Source: an uncultured Pelagibacteraceae bacterium (GTDB taxonomy: Bacteria; Pseudomonadota; Alphaproteobacteria; Pelagibacterales; Pelagibacteraceae). Taken from it: a stretch of 37,897 nucleotides of DNA. Shown in pieces: positions 6,893-14,920 of this stretch. The translations under genes and the position numbers were made by a program. Location of the stretch: the NCBI GenBank assembly GCA_902563075.1, contig CACEWC010000009.1, positions 1 to 37,897 on the forward strand, in the 5' to 3' direction. The notes beneath the pieces were generated by a model. That model did no database searches and was not told where the DNA came from. It was given only the letters and a program-made list of their open reading frames with translations. How positions within the stretch are numbered: the first letter of the stretch is position 1; each line of letters starts with the position of its first letter.

Positions 6893-8224
6893 ATGGACCC
6901 ACTGATTATAGCATTAATTGTTGCAGTTTTTACTTTATTGGTACTTTTTTCTGGAATTCCAATTGCATTTGGTTTGAGTTTTGTTTCGATAGCTCTTTTG
7001 GTTACATTTGAAGGTTTTCAAATGCTTGATGTATTTGCTGAAACATTTTTTGCAGGATTAAACTCTTTTGTTTTACTTTCTATACCAATGTTTATTTTAA
7101 TGGGAATGGCCGTTGCTAATTCTCCTGCTGGAAAGGATTTATATACAGGATTAGATAGATGGCTTTGGAGAGTACCAGGTGGATTGGTAATTTCAAATAT
7201 TGGCGCTTGTTCAATTTTTGCAGCCCTAAGTGGATCTAGTCCTGCAACTTGTGCTGCGATCGGGACAATGGGAATACCTGAAATGAGAAAAAGAGGTTAT
7301 TCCGATCAAATCGCAACAGGAACCATTGCAGCAGGTGGAACTTTAGGAGTTTTGATTCCACCTAGTATTGTTTTAATTGTTTATGGAATTGCAACGGGTA
7401 CATCTATTGGAAGATTATTTTTATGTGGTCTTGTACCAGGTTTTATGTTGGCAGGTATGTTTGCAATATGGGCTCTAATACACAGTTATTTTATTGATAA
7501 AGATGCAGCAAAAGCTTTAAGAAATAGAGTAAGACCAACTCTAAAAGAAAAACTTGAAGTTTTACCAAGAATTCTTCCTTTTTTAGCAATTATAGCAGGA
7601 GTTCTATATGTTCTTTATGGAGGAGTTGCAACACCATCCGAGGCATCTGGAGTAGGGGCATTCTTAGTTTTTGTATTAATAGCTGTTGTTTACAAAATTT
7701 ATCAGCCAAAAAAAATTTGGAATATTGTTAAAGTTTCTATGAAAGAAAGTGTAATGATAATGTTCATTATCGCTGCCTCATATCTTTTTGCATTCACTCT
7801 ATCACAACTGTATGTAACTCAGTCATTAGCACAGAGCATGGTCGAATTAAGCTCTAACAAATGGGTTGTGTTCATTTTAATAAACATATTTCTTTTAATA
7901 GCTGGTTTCTTTTTACCGCCAGTTGCAGTTATTGTAATGACTTCAGCTATATTATTGCCAGTTATCACTACTTTAGGTTTTGACCCATATTGGTTTGCAA
8001 TAGTATTTACAATCAATATGGAGATTGGCTTAATTACACCACCAGTTGGATTAAATCTCTATATTATAAAAGGAATTACCCCAGACGTTAGTTTGTCAGA
8101 AATTTTAAAAGGATCTATACCGTTTATGATAATTATGGCTTTAGCTATAGTAATTTTATGTATTTTTCCTGAGATTGTTACATGGTTACCTGATAAAATA
8201 ATGGGTAAAGACCTTGGATTCTAA
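6893..8224 (+). CDS. dctM: TRAP transporter large permease (DctM family)
   Basis: A 443-residue polytopic membrane protein with about 12 segments, of usual DctM length. Family features: an N-terminal hydrophobic start with SGIPIAFGLS, the motif SGSSPATCAAIGTMGIPEM near 110-130, AAGGTLGVLIPPS near 143-155, and TPPVGLNLYIIKGI near 381-394. The last two are the paired re-entrant-loop signatures of the ion-transporter superfamily. It is the transport channel partner of DctP and DctQ. No spacer separates it from dctQ, and its last 11 bp overlap the TTG start of dusA. Confidence 0.93.
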   Translation: MDPLIIALIVAVFTLLVLFSGIPIAFGLSFVSIALLVTFEGFQMLDVFAETFFAGLNSFVLLSIPMFILMGMAVANSPAGKDLYTGLDRWLWRVPGGLVISNIGACSIFAALSGSSPATCAAIGTMGIPEMRKRGYSDQIATGTIAAGGTLGVLIPPSIVLIVYGIATGTSIGRLFLCGLVPGFMLAGMFAIWALIHSYFIDKDAAKALRNRVRPTLKEKLEVLPRILPFLAIIAGVLYVLYGGVATPSEASGVGAFLVFVLIAVVYKIYQPKKIWNIVKVSMKESVMIMFIIAASYLFAFTLSQLYVTQSLAQSMVELSSNKWVVFILINIFLLIAGFFLPPVAVIVMTSAILLPVITTLGFDPYWFAIVFTINMEIGLITPPVGLNLYIIKGITPDVSLSEILKGSIPFMIIMALAIVILCIFPEIVTWLPDKIMGKDLGF

Positions 8225-9218
8225 AAAAAAAATAAACAGAAAAATATCAGTCGCCCCAATGATGGATTGTACTGATAGGCATGATCGTTTCTTTTTAAGA
8301 CTGATGAGTAAAAATGTAATGCTCTATACTGAGATGGTTGCAACAAAATCTGCAATTCACGGTGATAGAAAAAAAATTTTATCTTTTAGCCCTGAAGAAA
8401 AACCATTAGCTCTACAAGTAGGTGGATCTAATAAAGAAGAATTAGCAGAAGTAGCTAAAATTGCAGAAGATATGGGTTATGATGAAATTAATATTAATCT
8501 TGGTTGTCCTAGCAAAAAAGTTCAAAAAAATAGATTTGGAGCATGTTTAATTAAAGAACCTGATTTGGTTGCTGAATGTATTAATTCAATGGTAAACGCA
8601 TGTAGAATTCCTGTTACAGCTAAGACAAGAATTGGTTTCGATGATACAGAAGAATTTGATTATTTAAATGATTTTATTCGTAAGATGAGAGATGCTGGTT
8701 CAAAAACATTTATATTGCATGCAAGGAAAGCAATCTTGACAGGTTTATCTCCCAAACAAAACTTAAACATTCCAAAACTAAACTATAAAATGGTTTATGA
8801 TATTAAAAAAGAAAATCCTAATTTAGAAATAATTATAAATGGAGGGATAACAAAAATTGAGGAAATAAATAATCATTTAAAACATTGTGATGGTGTAATG
8901 ATAGGAAGATCAATATATCAAAATCCGTATTCTTTAATTGAAATCGAAAAAGAAATATTCAAGACAAAGATTAGTCCTACAAGGGAACAAGTTGTAGAAA
9001 AACTTTTGGAGTATGCTGATAGAGAAGTAAAATTAGGAACAAAAATAAATCATATCATGAGACATACAGTAGGTTTATATCACGGACAAGTTGGTTCAAA
9101 AGAATGGAAAAGATATTTAAGTGACAACATGATGGCAAGAGACTCCGATTTTCAAAAAGCAAAACATATTATGGCTATTGTTCAGAATAATGAGAAAGCA
9201 ATCCAGGCTAACTCATAA
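8214..9218 (+). CDS. dusA: tRNA-dihydrouridine synthase, DusA type
   Basis: A 334-residue FMN enzyme that reduces uridines in the tRNA D-loop. N-terminal ISVAPMMDCTDRHDRFFLRL (about 11-30) is the DusA form of the family opening. The catalytic Cys is C98 in NLGCPSKKVQ. RIGFDD, FILHARKA and INGGI follow in normal order. Start: the only usable codon before the conserved N terminus is TTG at 8214, because an in-frame stop lies at 8199-8201 and the first ATG would remove conserved residues. The start overlaps dctM by 11 bp, and an A10 run (8223-8232) covers codons 4-6. A tRNA gene product tied to a TRAP operon is probably only packing. Confidence 0.93.
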   Translation: MDSKKKINRKISVAPMMDCTDRHDRFFLRLMSKNVMLYTEMVATKSAIHGDRKKILSFSPEEKPLALQVGGSNKEELAEVAKIAEDMGYDEININLGCPSKKVQKNRFGACLIKEPDLVAECINSMVNACRIPVTAKTRIGFDDTEEFDYLNDFIRKMRDAGSKTFILHARKAILTGLSPKQNLNIPKLNYKMVYDIKKENPNLEIIINGGITKIEEINNHLKHCDGVMIGRSIYQNPYSLIEIEKEIFKTKISPTREQVVEKLLEYADREVKLGTKINHIMRHTVGLYHGQVGSKEWKRYLSDNMMARDSDFQKAKHIMAIVQNNEKAIQANS

Positions 9219-10054
9219 TGGAAACTTTAGATATCAATGAAATTATAAATCTTTTATTTGTTTTATCTTTAGCAGCATCTGTTGCTGGTTTTATGGCAGG
9301 TCTACTAGGAGTTGGTGGTGGCATTATAATAGTGCCTGCTCTTTATTATGCTTTTACTGTTTTAGATTTTGATATTGCAACAAGAATGCATCTTTCAGTT
9401 GGTACTTCATTAGCGATTATAATTCCAACTTCCATCATATCAACAAAAACTCATATGGAGTATGATGCAGTTGATTTTAAACTCATAAAATCCTTTGGTA
9501 TATTTATTTTATTTGGAGTTATTGGGGGAACATTTTTAGCAGTAAATTTAAAAACACCAGCTTTCGTTTTATTCTTTTCCATTATGGCTTTTATAGTTGG
9601 TTTATTCTTTATCTTTTTTAGAGAACAGCTTTTAAAAAATCCAAAAATGATCTCTGACTCAGCTAAAAATATTTCAGGAATTATTATAGGTTTCATATCT
9701 GTTTTACTGGGGATTGGTGGCGGTTCATTAATGGTTCCTTTTATGAGAACTTTTGGATACGATATTAGGAGATCAATAGGAACTGCAGCAGGAGTTGGTT
9801 TTTTGATTGCTGTATTTGGCACAATTACAATGATTACTGGGGGTAAAATTGTAGATAATATTAATACACCCTACAGTCTTGGATATGTGAATTTACTTGG
9901 ATTTCTAGTTTTCGTGCCAGTGACAATGATAATGGCTAGAGTAGGCGCAAAAGCAGTTTATAAAATAGATAAAAATATATTGAGCAAGATCTTTGGGATA
10001 TTCTTGATCATTGTATCGATTAGATCTTTTTTTGAATACTTATCAATTAATTAA
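9218..10054 (+). CDS. TauE/SafE-family membrane transporter
   Basis: A 278-residue protein with about eight membrane helices and the family's two-fold internal repeat: GLLGVGGGIIIVPALYY (about 28-44) echoed by LLGIGGGSLMVPFM (about 162-175). Members export or move sulfite, sulfonates or sulfur-containing organic anions; others are uncharacterised. The ATG overlaps the dusA stop by 1 bp (TAATG), so it is probably the last gene of a dctQM-dusA transcription unit. A counter-flow or exporter role for a by-product of the acid imported by the TRAP system is conceivable, but that is inference from neighbourhood only. Confidence 0.85.
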   Translation: METLDINEIINLLFVLSLAASVAGFMAGLLGVGGGIIIVPALYYAFTVLDFDIATRMHLSVGTSLAIIIPTSIISTKTHMEYDAVDFKLIKSFGIFILFGVIGGTFLAVNLKTPAFVLFFSIMAFIVGLFFIFFREQLLKNPKMISDSAKNISGIIIGFISVLLGIGGGSLMVPFMRTFGYDIRRSIGTAAGVGFLIAVFGTITMITGGKIVDNINTPYSLGYVNLLGFLVFVPVTMIMARVGAKAVYKIDKNILSKIFGIFLIIVSIRSFFEYLSIN

Positions 10055-10056
10055 TA

Positions 10057-10257
10057 TTAACCAGTTCCCCATTTAACCTTGTTCCAAATTCTCTCATGAA
10101 AATAGTAAAAAAAAAGTGGAACTATTGATCCAACACCGAGTATCCCTGCACCTGTAAATGTTCCAGTGTAAATGTATCCAAAAATTACCCAATAAACAAA
10201 AATGATAAATCTCCAAGAAAAAGTTTTAGCTATTGATCTAATTTTTTTATCTGCCAT
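10057..10257 (-). CDS. DUF2061 family small membrane protein
   Basis: A 66-residue protein with two membrane helices (about 15-31 and 35-52). It has the DUF2061 landmarks: RSIAKTFSWRFI near the N terminus and YYFHERIWNKVKWG at the end. The family has no established function. The ATG at 10257 is directly preceded by eight U and a GC-rich hairpin leader; no usual Shine-Dalgarno is near. The stop is 2 bp from the convergent TauE-family stop. On its own strand it lies about 100 bp after the phosphomutase gene, so it may be read from that transcript or from its own promoter in the gap. Confidence 0.85.
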   Translation of the reverse strand: MADKKIRSIAKTFSWRFIIFVYWVIFGYIYTGTFTGAGILGVGSIVPLFFYYFHERIWNKVKWGTG

Positions 10258-10295
10258 AAAAAAAAGAGGTGACTTCAGTCTCCCTCCATCACCTC
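10258..10295 (-). promoter_or_regulatory. Candidate structured leader/attenuator of the DUF2061 gene
   Basis: Read on the minus strand, GAGGTGA (10295-10289) can pair with TCACCTC (10272-10266), and eight U follow up to the ATG. The same 3' arm can instead pair with an inner partner: GAGG (10286-10283) with CCTC (10269-10266) and GAC (10280-10278) with GTC (10273-10271) around a TGAA loop. The two foldings exclude each other. The segment is far richer in G and C than its surroundings. It could be a terminator, an attenuator or a ligand- or protein-sensing leader. I do not recognise a known riboswitch class. Confidence 0.55.
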
Positions 10296-10359
10296 ACAGA
10301 TTTAGAGTAAATGATTCTTTACAGTTTTATGAACACTTTTTAGTTGAATCTTTCCCTTA

Positions 10360-11814
10360 TTAAATTTTTTGATCGTACTCACCAATCTTGCCAGTTTTCA
10401 TTAGTGTTTTATCAATGAATTTAAAAATATTTAATTTTCTTTCATCAGAAGTAGGGCTTTCAGTTACTACAACTAATGAGGGTTTATTAGAGGATGCTCG
10501 AATTAAACCCCAAGAACCATCTTCAAAAGAAAATCTAACTCCATTAACAGTTATAATCTCTTTTATTTCTTGATTATCTATTTTTATTTTTTGGTCTTTT
10601 ATTTTTTTAAATTCCCTTACCATTTCGTCAACTACTTTATATTTCTCCTCATCTTTACAAAAAGGTGCCATTGTTGGTGACTGGTAAGTGGTTGGAAGTT
10701 CTTTAATTATTTCACTCATTTTTTTATCTTGATTATTTAATAAGTGACAAACTTGAATTGCTGAGTTAATTCCGTCGTCGTAACCGTAACCTAATGGTTG
10801 ATTGAAAAAAAAGTGTCCACTTTTCTCAAATCCAGCTAAAGCTTTTTCATTATGTACTTTTCTTTTGATGTGAGAATGACCTGTTTTCCAATATAAAGTT
10901 TCACATTGATTTTTATTTAAAATTTTGTCAGTTGAGTAAAGACCAGTAGATTTTACATCAACAATAAACTTTGAATTTTTATGTGAATTAGATAAATTTC
11001 TAGCGATCAACAAGCCTATTTTATCAGAAAAAATTTCATTTCCCTCGTTATCAATTACACCTACACGATCACCATCTCCATCAAAACCAAAACCAATATC
11101 AGCATTGTTTTCTTTCACTGATTTAACAATTGCATGGAGCATTTCTAAATCCTCAGGATTTGGATTATATTTCGGGAAATTCCAATCTAAATTACAGTCT
11201 AATTCTATTACTTCACAACCAATTCCTCTTAATATATCAGGAGCAAAAATCCCTGCTGTACCATTACCACAAGCAACAACAGCTTTTATTTTCTTTTTTA
11301 ACTTATTCTTACTTATTAAATCTTCTTTATAAACTTTATCAAAATCTTTAATTTGTTTTTCATTACCGTTACCTTCAGTAAAATTTTCATTTAAGGTAAT
11401 TTCTTTTAATTCTTTCATTTCCTCAGGTGCATGCGTTAATCCTTTTTTGATTCCCATTTTTACGCCCGTCCAACCGTTTTCATTATGACTAGCTGTTACC
11501 ATAGCAACTGCATCGGCATCTAAATTAAATTGTGCGAAATAAACCATTGGTGATAGAGATAAACCAACATCTTCAATAAAACATCCAGTCGATAGTAAAC
11601 CCTTTTTTAAAGCTGACTTTATTTTTTCGCTGTATGATCTGTAATCATGTCCAACTATTACTCTTGGGTTTTCTTTTTTAGTATGCTCTTTAATTTGGGT
11701 ACCTAGACCTTTTCCAAGATTCGTGATTCCCGGCTCATTAATGTCTTTTTCGTAAATCCATCTAGCGTCATATTCTCTAAAGCCGAAGGGGTCTATTTTT
11801 ATTGATTGAGACAT
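10360..11814 (-). CDS. Phosphomannomutase/phosphoglucomutase
   Basis: A 484-residue alpha-D-phosphohexomutase that moves phosphate between C6 and C1 of mannose or glucose. The phosphoserine loop is VTASHNENGW, with Ser109 as the phosphorylated residue. The metal loop is GFGFDGDGDRVGV near 240-252, the sugar loop GFEKSGHFF near 333-341, and the phosphate-binding segment RASSNKPSLVVVTES is near the C terminus. The four-domain length is normal for the AlgC/ManB type. Motifs do not decide between glucose and mannose specificity. ATG at 11814 gives the usual FGFREYDARW start. It is divergent from nrdA across 158 bp, the largest gap in the window. Confidence 0.9.
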   Translation of the reverse strand: MSQSIKIDPFGFREYDARWIYEKDINEPGITNLGKGLGTQIKEHTKKENPRVIVGHDYRSYSEKIKSALKKGLLSTGCFIEDVGLSLSPMVYFAQFNLDADAVAMVTASHNENGWTGVKMGIKKGLTHAPEEMKELKEITLNENFTEGNGNEKQIKDFDKVYKEDLISKNKLKKKIKAVVACGNGTAGIFAPDILRGIGCEVIELDCNLDWNFPKYNPNPEDLEMLHAIVKSVKENNADIGFGFDGDGDRVGVIDNEGNEIFSDKIGLLIARNLSNSHKNSKFIVDVKSTGLYSTDKILNKNQCETLYWKTGHSHIKRKVHNEKALAGFEKSGHFFFNQPLGYGYDDGINSAIQVCHLLNNQDKKMSEIIKELPTTYQSPTMAPFCKDEEKYKVVDEMVREFKKIKDQKIKIDNQEIKEIITVNGVRFSFEDGSWGLIRASSNKPSLVVVTESPTSDERKLNIFKFIDKTLMKTGKIGEYDQKI

Positions 11815-11922
11815 GCTGTTAATTACTTACATTTTTTTCATTTTTATAGTTGAATTTTTTTTTCACTGTTCTATAAATGTTCTGTTGATTTACATAATAT
11901 TTAGTATATTAACACCAAGCGC

Positions 11923-11968
11923 ACACAACATATAGTTGTTTTCGCTATATTAACAAGATATATTAACA
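11923..11968 (+). promoter_or_regulatory. Candidate NrdR box pair over the nrdAB promoter
   Basis: ACACAACATATAGTTG (11923-11938) agrees at 13 of 16 positions with the NrdR box as I recall it (acaCwAtATaTwGtgt). ACAAGATATATTAACA (11953-11968) agrees at 10 of 16. Their starts are 30 bp apart, near three helical turns, the kind of paired spacing NrdR uses. A possible promoter, TTGTTT (11936-11941), 17 bp, TATATT (11959-11964), is embedded in the two boxes, giving a start near the nrdA ATG at 11973. A weaker upstream alternative is TGTTGA (11883-11888), 16 bp, TATATT (11905-11910). No nrdR gene is in the window. Confidence 0.5.
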
Positions 11969-11972
11969 AAAA

Positions 11973-13913
11973 ATGAATAAAATACTATCGCAGGCATTAA
12001 AGAAAGCTGTCTCTGAATATAGCCCCAAGGTCAATGAAGTCCAAAAAAGCAATAGACCAGATTTATTCTCTTTAAATAACGAAACCGAGTTATTTCAAAA
12101 TGATAAGGGCATAATAATTAAAATTGACCGATCAAAAGATGTAAACTTAACTGATTTTGGTAAGGCAACTTTAAAAGACAGATACCTTGGTCACAATGAA
12201 TCTTTTCAAGATTTATTTGCGAGAGTAGCTAGCACATATGCTGACGATAATTTGCATGCGCAAAGAATTTATAATTATATAAGTAACCTCTGGTTCATGC
12301 CAGCTACACCTGTTTTGTCTAATGGTGGAACTAAAAGAGGATTACCAATTTCATGTTTTTTAAATGAAGCATCAGATAGCTTAGGTGGCATTCTAGATCT
12401 TTGGAGTGAAAATGTTTGGTTAGCTGCAAAAGGTGGAGGTATAGGAAGTTATTGGGGAAATTTAAGATCAATAGGTGAGAAGATTGGTAAAGTTGGAAAA
12501 ACCTCTGGCATTATTCCATTTATAAAAGTTATGGACTCATTAACTATGGCAATCAGCCAGGGTTCATTAAGAAGAGGATCTGCAGCATGTTATCTTCCAA
12601 TTGATCATCCTGAGATAGAAGAGTTCATGGAAATGAGAAGACCAACTGGTGGTGATCCAAATAGGAAAGCATTAAATTTACACCATGGTGTTTTGGTTTC
12701 AGATGCATTTATGCGAGCTGTAGAAAATGACGAACAATGGGCATTAAAGAGTCCTGCTGACGGAACTATTCAACAAACTATATCTGCAAGAAATTTATGG
12801 ATTAGATTATTAACAGCGAGAATTGAAACAGGTGAACCTTATATTATTTACATCGATACTGTTAATAGACAAATACCGCAACACCATAAGCTAGCAAACC
12901 TTACAGTTAAAACTTCAAACCTTTGCAGTGAAATAACTTTACCTACTGGTATCGATAAAGATGGAAGAGATAGAACAGCTGTTTGTTGTTTGTCTTCATT
13001 AAATTTAGAAAAGTATGATGAGTGGAAAGATGATCCAGATATGATTGGAGATGTAATGAGATTTTTAGATAATGTTTTATCTGATTTTATTAACAAAGCA
13101 CCTGAGCAATTTAAAGATGCTAAATACTCTGCTGAGAGAGAAAGAAGTGTTGGGTTAGGAGTGATGGGTTTCCATTCTTTCTTACAGAAAAAAAGAATTC
13201 CACTCGAGTCTGTTATGGCAAAGTCATGGAATAAAAAGATTTTCAAAAATATTCATGAAAAGGTAAATCAAGCCTCAAAAGATTTAGCTGAAGAAAGAGG
13301 TGCATGTCCAGATGCTGCAGAATATGGTTTCAAAGAGAGATTTTCAAATAAGACCGCAATAGCACCAACTGCATCTATTTCAATAATCTGCGGAGGTGCA
13401 TCACCAGGAGTAGAGCCAATTGCAGCTAACAGTTATACTCACAAAACTTTATCAGGATCTTTCAATGTAAGAAATAGATATCTTGAGGAAATTTTGGAAA
13501 TTCATGGTAAGAATGATGATGAAACATGGTCAACAATAACTACTAATCAAGGTTCAGTTTCGCATCTAGATTTTTTAACTGATTTAGAAAAAGATGTTTT
13601 TAAAACTGCTTTTGAATTAAATCAAAAATGGATTATTGAACTAAGTGGTGATAGAACACCATTTATTTCTCAAGCACAATCAGTCAATTTGTTTTTACCA
13701 GCAGACGTTCACAAAAAAGAATTACATAGAATTCATTTTGATGCATGGAAAAAAGGTTTGAAAAGCCTTTATTACTGTAGATCAAAATCAATTCAAAGAG
13801 CTGAAAATATCAATAATGCTCAATCAACTGATATTACAGCCAATGTATATAAATCTAAAAATCAACAAACTAACGAAGAACAAGAATACGAGGAGTGTTT
13901 ATCATGTCAGTAG
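11973..13913 (+). CDS. nrdA: Ribonucleoside-diphosphate reductase, class Ia large subunit, lacking the ATP-cone
   Basis: A 646-residue catalytic subunit that makes dNDPs. Active-site residues are all present: C128 in LPISCFL, N316, C318 and E320 in SNLCSEI, C338 in AVCCLSSLN, the radical-transfer pair Y600-Y601 in LYYCRS, and the C-terminal reducible pair C642/C645 in ECLSCQ. E. coli NrdA is about 760 residues with its first active-site Cys at 225. The roughly 100-residue deficit is all N-terminal, where the ATP-cone (overall activity site) would be. The enzyme thus likely lacks dATP shut-off, leaving control to transcription. It overlaps nrdB by 10 bp. Confidence 0.95.
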   Translation: MNKILSQALKKAVSEYSPKVNEVQKSNRPDLFSLNNETELFQNDKGIIIKIDRSKDVNLTDFGKATLKDRYLGHNESFQDLFARVASTYADDNLHAQRIYNYISNLWFMPATPVLSNGGTKRGLPISCFLNEASDSLGGILDLWSENVWLAAKGGGIGSYWGNLRSIGEKIGKVGKTSGIIPFIKVMDSLTMAISQGSLRRGSAACYLPIDHPEIEEFMEMRRPTGGDPNRKALNLHHGVLVSDAFMRAVENDEQWALKSPADGTIQQTISARNLWIRLLTARIETGEPYIIYIDTVNRQIPQHHKLANLTVKTSNLCSEITLPTGIDKDGRDRTAVCCLSSLNLEKYDEWKDDPDMIGDVMRFLDNVLSDFINKAPEQFKDAKYSAERERSVGLGVMGFHSFLQKKRIPLESVMAKSWNKKIFKNIHEKVNQASKDLAEERGACPDAAEYGFKERFSNKTAIAPTASISIICGGASPGVEPIAANSYTHKTLSGSFNVRNRYLEEILEIHGKNDDETWSTITTNQGSVSHLDFLTDLEKDVFKTAFELNQKWIIELSGDRTPFISQAQSVNLFLPADVHKKELHRIHFDAWKKGLKSLYYCRSKSIQRAENINNAQSTDITANVYKSKNQQTNEEQEYEECLSCQ

Positions 13914-14920
13914 CAGAGAAAATCAAAGTAGAAAAAAAAGAAATTATCCAACCCAAAAAGATGGGTCTTTTAGTAGAAAATCCAGTTTACAAACCATTTA
14001 GATACCCTTGGTGTTATGACGCTTGGTTAACGCAACAAAGAATTCATTGGTTACCTGAGGAGGTACCACTTGGTGATGATGTTAGAGATTGGCAGAAAAA
14101 TTTATCACAACCTGAAAAAAATCTTTTAACTCAAATATTTAGATTTTTTACTCAAGCTGATGTTGAAGTTAATAACTGTTATTTAAGACATTACACAACT
14201 GTTTTTAAACCAACTGAGGTTTTAATGATGATGACAGCTTTTGCTGCAATGGAAACAGTTCATGTCGCTGCTTATTCTCATTTATTAGATACTATTGGAA
14301 TGCCAGAGTCAGAATATTCTGCATTTATGAAATATAAAGAAATGAAAGACAAATATGATTACATGCAAGGATTTAATGTTAATTCAAAAGAAGACATTGC
14401 CAAAACTGTTGCAGTCTTTAGTGCTTTCACTGAGGGTCTACAATTATTTGCAAGTTTTGCGATCCTTTTAAATTTCCCAAGACATAATAAGATGAAAGGA
14501 ATGGGCCAAATAGTTACTTGGTCTGTAAGAGATGAAACTCTTCACTGCAATTCTATGATTAGAATTTTTAAAGAATTCATTAAAGAGAATCCTGAAATCT
14601 GGACACCAAAATTGAAAAAAGAATTATATGAGGCTTGCAGAACCATTATTGAACATGAGGATGCCTTTATAGATTTAGCTTTTGAAATGGGTCCAATGGA
14701 AGGATTAACTGCAAAAGAAGTGAAAGATTATATTAGATTTATTGGTAACAGAAGATTAGTTCAACTAGGTCTGGAACCAATTTACGACGTGCAAAAAAAT
14801 CCACTTGGATGGTTAGATACAATGTTAAACGCAGTTGAGCACATGAACTTCTTTGAAGGTCGTGCAACTGAGTATTCTAAAGCATCTACACAAGGAACTT
14901 GGGTCGAGGCTTTTAGTTAA
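13904..14920 (+). CDS. nrdB: Ribonucleoside-diphosphate reductase, small (radical) subunit
   Basis: The ATG at 13904 is chosen (338 residues, MSVAEKIKVE) because AGGAG at 13891-13895 sits 8 bases upstream; a GTG at 13895 lies inside that site. The ferritin-like four-helix fold carries the di-iron ligands: probable D86 in TQADVEV, E117 and H120 in METVHVAAY, a Glu in TEGLQLF and the Glu/His pair in VRDETLHCN. The radical tyrosine is Y124, four residues after H120, so this is an ordinary tyrosyl-radical R2. No ATP-cone is attached to this subunit either. The stop codon directly abuts the convergent prpC stop (TAATTA). Confidence 0.95.
   Translation: MSVAEKIKVEKKEIIQPKKMGLLVENPVYKPFRYPWCYDAWLTQQRIHWLPEEVPLGDDVRDWQKNLSQPEKNLLTQIFRFFTQADVEVNNCYLRHYTTVFKPTEVLMMMTAFAAMETVHVAAYSHLLDTIGMPESEYSAFMKYKEMKDKYDYMQGFNVNSKEDIAKTVAVFSAFTEGLQLFASFAILLNFPRHNKMKGMGQIVTWSVRDETLHCNSMIRIFKEFIKENPEIWTPKLKKELYEACRTIIEHEDAFIDLAFEMGPMEGLTAKEVKDYIRFIGNRRLVQLGLEPIYDVQKNPLGWLDTMLNAVEHMNFFEGRATEYSKASTQGTWVEAFS

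Noticed and set aside
9451..9822. A 123-codon open frame on the minus strand inside the TauE-family gene
   Set aside because: It mirrors a hydrophobic membrane gene, is Lys/Pro/Ile-rich without family features, and has no separate promoter or ribosome site.
11815..11972. A tRNA or small RNA gene in the largest intergenic gap
   Set aside because: No cloverleaf, GC-rich stem or conserved tRNA T-loop sequence is visible; the gap is explained by two divergent promoters and the NrdR-like boxes.
12848..13246. A 132-codon open frame on the minus strand inside nrdA
   Set aside because: It lies wholly within well-conserved nrdA coding sequence, has no recognisable motif, and is a product of codon bias on the opposite strand.
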